Shown in pieces: positions 7,221 through 10,203 of a stretch of 10,203 bases of DNA (within the stretch, counting starts at the first letter, position 1; each line of letters begins with the position of its first letter). The notes below the pieces were generated by a model that was not told the origin of the DNA, made no database searches, and worked only from the letters and a program-made list of their open reading frames with translations. Made by a program: the position numbers and the translations under genes. The stretch comes from Bacteroidales bacterium GP3. GTDB taxonomy: Bacteria; Bacteroidota; Bacteroidia; Bacteroidales; Muribaculaceae. The stretch is from contig DAAK01000188.1 in the NCBI GenBank assembly GCA_001701075.1, positions 7,821 through 18,023 on the forward strand, written 5' to 3'.

Positions 7221-8603
7221 TTAAGTAAAACTTATGACGTTATTGTTTTTGTTTTCTTCGTCGTCTGATTTCGAAGGTTTAAGATATGAAGGTGTCTGTT
7301 TTTCTTTTTTATCAGATATTTTCCTAAGTTCATCAAGATACTTGGAATCTCTACTGAATGTAGGAATTCTTTCGAGTAGGGCTACCACTTCATGATCGTC
7401 AAACTGTGAAGGGTCGAGCACAGCATATTTGGCTCTGTTGGCGTCCTGAATCTGCTGCATGAGCTTTTCTGCACCATACATATCGGCTATTTGCCTGTCG
7501 ATTTCCTTTTCCTGGGCAGCCTTTGCTTCATGGTCGTGGCCATCACCAAAGATGACAACCTTCTCTGTTTCGGCTCCATGCTCCCCATCAGCACTCTTTT
7601 TCTCAATAAGGGTGAGGTCGAATCCGGATGCAAGGATTGTGACTTTCAGCTTGTCGCCGAGTTCAGGATTGTCTGCAATACCCCACTTCACATCGATATT
7701 ATCGGGCAGTTTTGAAGTGAAGGCATATATTTCAGTCATTTCCTGAGCCGTGATTGGGTGTTCGCTATTGCGGTTGCATGCGAATTTCAGCAGTAGTCTT
7801 TGCGATGTGTTGACATCATGCTTTTTCATCAGTGGGGAGTGGAGTGCGTTTCGGATTGCACTTGTGATGCGGTGGTCGCCGTCTCCGTATGCTGTGGCTA
7901 TAATTGCAGTCTTGGAGTCGCGGAGAGTAGTCTTCACATCTTCAAAGTCTACGTTTATGTAGCATTCCTCGCTGATGATTTCAGATATAGATCTTGCTGC
8001 GTTGGCAAGTGTGTCATCTGCTTTCTCGAAAGCATTGAAGAAATTGAGGTCGGGGTAGATCTCAATAAGTTGCTCGTTGTTGATTACAAGGAGAGCATCG
8101 ACGAACTTCTGCATTTCTCTTGCCCCTTCAATGGCCTTCATGATTTTTTTCTTGCCTTCGAAAAGGAAAGGAATAGTTACGATGCCTATTGTAAGCTTTT
8201 TCTCTTCTTTGGCAATCTTGGCCACAACCGGTGCTGCACCTGTACCGGTGCCACCTCCCATTCCCGCTGTGATGAATACCATTTCGGTATGTTCGTCGAA
8301 GAGTGCACGGATATCTTCAGTAGATGCTTCCGCACATTGGCGTCCTGTGCCAGGATCATTTCCAGCCCCTCTGCCTCGGGTGACGTCCCATCCGAGTATC
8401 AGTTGGTTGGGCACCGGCGACATCTTGAGAGCCTGCTCATCTGTGTTGCACACTACGAAGTTGACATTTGGGATATTCTGCCGGTACATATAATTGACAG
8501 CATTATCACCGCCCCCACCTACGCCAATCACTTTTATTATGGCGGATGTTGCGTCGTCAAGAAATTCGGTTGTGTTTGATATGTCGTTGAGATAATCTTC
8601 CAT
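7221..8603 (-). CDS. ftsZ: Cell division GTPase FtsZ
   Basis: FtsZ is the tubulin homologue that polymerises into the cytokinetic ring under the membrane. The 460-residue protein has a GTP-binding G1 motif VIGVGGGGDNAVN (25-37), CNTDEQAL (52-59), the tubulin signature GMGGGTGTGAAP (114-125), a TIPFLFEGKKK segment (143-153), and a T7 synergy loop NVDFEDV (217-223) with the catalytic acids D219 and D222 present. The usual alanine of NxDFADV is glutamate (E221). The C-terminal GTPase subdomain runs to about residue 335. A charged linker follows, then ERIPTFSRD (411-419), TPSYLKP (437-443) and a polar end NNNVISFT. Either of the two could be the conserved peptide that binds FtsA, usually of the form IPxFLRR. 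It starts 34 bases after ftsA and stops 4 bases before rlmL. No Shine-Dalgarno sequence is seen. Confidence 0.97.
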   Translation of the reverse strand: MEDYLNDISNTTEFLDDATSAIIKVIGVGGGGDNAVNYMYRQNIPNVNFVVCNTDEQALKMSPVPNQLILGWDVTRGRGAGNDPGTGRQCAEASTEDIRALFDEHTEMVFITAGMGGGTGTGAAPVVAKIAKEEKKLTIGIVTIPFLFEGKKKIMKAIEGAREMQKFVDALLVINNEQLIEIYPDLNFFNAFEKADDTLANAARSISEIISEECYINVDFEDVKTTLRDSKTAIIATAYGDGDHRITSAIRNALHSPLMKKHDVNTSQRLLLKFACNRNSEHPITAQEMTEIYAFTSKLPDNIDVKWGIADNPELGDKLKVTILASGFDLTLIEKKSADGEHGAETEKVVIFGDGHDHEAKAAQEKEIDRQIADMYGAEKLMQQIQDANRAKYAVLDPSQFDDHEVVALLERIPTFSRDSKYLDELRKISDKKEKQTPSYLKPSKSDDEENKNNNVISFT

Positions 8604-8637
8604 ATAATTCTATTTTGAGGTCGTAGAGGAATATGTA

Positions 8638-9963
8638 TTAAGAGAGTTCATCGCCTTCATCGTCTTCTCCTATTGGAGTGAAAATATGACCGAGGGCGTT
8701 GCCGATGCGTCCGAAAAAGCCTGGCTTTTTTGGTGCTGGCGGTGTACCGGGGGTTTTATTTTCTTCCGTATTCTCGATCTTTTCTTCTGGCTTTTCTGTA
8801 TCTGGATCTGCCGGAATCTGGAGGCAGTCTTCATCTGAATCCTTTGAAGCCGCATACATGATTGCCGCAAGTTGCAAGCTCTCCATCCCTTGTCCATTGA
8901 CATCCGTCATCCTGATATAGTGGGGCAAAGTGGCCATTCTGACCTTAAGTCCGGTGAATTTGCCGATGAGATCCATCATTCCATTTAGTCGCGCACCTCC
9001 ACCGCAAAGCACGATACCTTCAGGAATATCTTTTTCTGAGAGATTTGCGTATTTTATCTGCTCGACAATGTTGGCCACTATTTCTTCTGAGCGAGCCACC
9101 ACATACTTGCTTATATCCGACTGTTTATGGATGCCCACTTTCACTTGCGAGGGCACGGCAGGTGCGATAGCGTTGCCGAAATTTATCTTGTATTCCTCGG
9201 CCTTATCTTCAAGTTCATTGAGTTCCATGAGGTCCAGTGTGATGTTTCTTCCGCCAAAAGGCAGAGTGGCATAATAGACGAGATTGCCGCGTCTATAGAT
9301 AGTGACAGAGGTTGTCTCAGCACCTATGTCGACGAGCATACATCCAAGTTTTTTCTCATGCTCGTTTAAGGCTATTTCGCTGGTTGCCAGAGGTGTGACC
9401 ACAACTCCTTTGATATCAAGTCCAAGACGATCCTTGACTACTCGCTTTAGATTGCTCTGTATGATAGGGCGTGCCACAATCAGGTCGTAGACAGCCGTAA
9501 TATGATTGCCCATCATTCCTTTAGGACGATGGGTCTCTGTCTTTCCGACGGTGAAGATACGTGGAATTGCATCGACAATCTCAAGGGAATTGTCGAGATC
9601 AGCTTCCATTGCGCTTCTCTTGAGGCGCTCAAGGATTGCATCCGTTATATCGGTGTCGTCGGGAAGTGCGAGGGAAACTTCCTTGCGAATGCTCCTCAGG
9701 GATCTGCCTGAAATGCCGACATAGACACCGGTTATCTCCCGTGGCGCTATGTTTGATCGGCGTTCAAGCCTTTCGAGCACATAATATATAAGGTTGTAGG
9801 TCTCCTCAATATTTTGTATCTGACCATATCTCACTATATCTGCGCTCTTTTCTTGTTCTATCGCAAGAATTTCCAGCTGTCCGCTTTTACCGACTGCCCC
9901 TACGGCACCGATAACTTTCGAACTGCTTATTTCGAGTGCTGCTATGTATCTGTCTGTAGCCAT
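8638..9963 (-). CDS. ftsA: Cell division protein FtsA
   Basis: FtsA is the actin-fold ATPase that anchors FtsZ to the inner membrane and recruits later divisome proteins. The 441-residue protein has a phosphate-1-like start AALEISSSKVIGAVG (8-22), the FtsA-specific 1C domain region including VYVGISGRSLRSIRKE (80-95), a phosphate-2 region VDIGAETTSVTIYRRG (211-226) and the adenosine motif GIVLCGGGARLNGM (316-329). After about residue 375 comes a low-complexity linker rich in Pro, Glu and Lys. It is followed by KKPGFFGRIGNALGHIFTPI (412-431), which can form an amphipathic helix and is the likely membrane-targeting sequence, and then an acidic tail GEDDEGDELS. Having ten residues after the helix is a small departure from E. 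coli FtsA, where the helix is terminal. It starts 6 bases after ftsQ and lies 34 bases before ftsZ. Confidence 0.96.
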   Translation of the reverse strand: MATDRYIAALEISSSKVIGAVGAVGKSGQLEILAIEQEKSADIVRYGQIQNIEETYNLIYYVLERLERRSNIAPREITGVYVGISGRSLRSIRKEVSLALPDDTDITDAILERLKRSAMEADLDNSLEIVDAIPRIFTVGKTETHRPKGMMGNHITAVYDLIVARPIIQSNLKRVVKDRLGLDIKGVVVTPLATSEIALNEHEKKLGCMLVDIGAETTSVTIYRRGNLVYYATLPFGGRNITLDLMELNELEDKAEEYKINFGNAIAPAVPSQVKVGIHKQSDISKYVVARSEEIVANIVEQIKYANLSEKDIPEGIVLCGGGARLNGMMDLIGKFTGLKVRMATLPHYIRMTDVNGQGMESLQLAAIMYAASKDSDEDCLQIPADPDTEKPEEKIENTEENKTPGTPPAPKKPGFFGRIGNALGHIFTPIGEDDEGDELS

Positions 9964-9969
9964 ATATTT

Positions 9970-10203
9970 TTAACCGTTGTCTTCTACGGAGTTCTGAGTG
10001 TTAATATTAGCCACGTCAGGAAGCGTGGCCTCTTCAAGGTCTATTCCATCGTCATCAAGCGCTCCATGTGTGGAAATCGTTTTGTTGCGGCGTGTTGCCA
10101 CAATCTGGTTTTTGAATTTGACGGAAATTGTGTCATATGTGTTCCAACCCTTAGAGGGAAGGACATCGCGGTATGCTGCCATTATGGCAGCCTTTTTTTC
10201 TAA
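9970..10203 (-). CDS. ftsQ: Cell division protein FtsQ, C-terminal fragment
   Basis: The frame is open to the right edge, so only the last 77 residues are present. It reads LEKKAAIMAAYRDVLPSKGW followed by NTYDTISVKFKNQIVATRR, which fits the terminal beta strand pattern of Bacteroidetes FtsQ/DivIB (GWN.Y..I...F.NQIV.T). FtsQ is a bitopic membrane protein whose periplasmic beta domain binds FtsB and FtsL. About 35 residues of polar, acidic tail follow the last recognisable strand (LDDDGIDLEEA and onward). Position directly before ftsA, 6 bases away, supports the call: ftsQ-ftsA-ftsZ is the standard dcw end. The ATG at 10182 is internal and should not be taken as the start. Confidence 0.87.
   Translation of the reverse strand, partial: LEKKAAIMAAYRDVLPSKGWNTYDTISVKFKNQIVATRRNKTISTHGALDDDGIDLEEATLPDVANINTQNSVEDNG

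Noticed and set aside
7800..8579. 259-codon open frame on the plus strand opposite ftsZ
   Set aside because: It is wholly antisense to a clearly conserved ftsZ, has cysteine-rich, irregular composition with no domain, and no promoter or leader of its own. Long antisense frames arise from the codon bias of the real gene.
8604..8637. Promoter in the ftsA-ftsZ gap
   Set aside because: The 34 bases contain no TAnnTTTG or TTTG pair on the minus strand; the gap gives no support for a separate ftsZ promoter, although one inside ftsA cannot be excluded.
9970..10182. A complete 70-residue small protein starting at 10182
   Set aside because: The frame is open upstream to the window edge and the sequence matches the end of FtsQ just before ftsA, so it is the tail of a larger gene.

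Overview
The window looks like chromosomal DNA of a Bacteroidales bacterium, possibly of the Muribaculaceae. The family guess is an inference from protein style and gene set, not a proof. Supporting signs are a SusC/SusD outer-membrane pair, a lipoprotein signal with an acidic pair just after the lipobox cysteine, a Bacteroidetes-type -7 promoter element (TAnnTTTG), no clear Shine-Dalgarno sequences before the starts, and an ftsQ-ftsA-ftsZ order with Bacteroidetes-like proteins. Every gene lies on the minus strand, so transcription runs from the right edge to the left edge.

From right to left, the window opens inside ftsQ (C-terminal part only), followed by complete ftsA and ftsZ. This is the distal end of the division and cell wall (dcw) cluster. 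Next come a standalone RlmL-type THUMP-domain 23S rRNA methyltransferase with a long charged repeat tail, a polytopic membrane protein of unknown function whose start overlaps the methyltransferase stop (ATGA), and pdxB for vitamin B6 synthesis. The gaps between these genes are 6, 34, 4, -4 and 12 bases, so the six genes could be one transcription unit. An AT-rich hairpin with a nine-T run follows pdxB and probably ends it.

A separate unit starts right after that hairpin: a promoter-like element, a leader with inverted half-sites, a complete SusC/RagA TonB-dependent receptor, and the first 32 codons of a SusD-like lipoprotein cut by the left edge. The two would form an outer-membrane uptake complex. 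No substrate-specific enzyme or regulator is visible, so the cargo cannot be named.

No RNA genes, insertion sequences, CRISPR arrays or phage genes were seen, and no gene-free stretch exceeds about 120 bases. The window is mostly conserved housekeeping DNA. I found no convincing new system. The most unusual items are the six-copy 51-bp coding repeat in the methyltransferase gene, the triple half-site array in the susC leader, and the C-terminal tails of FtsZ and FtsA.
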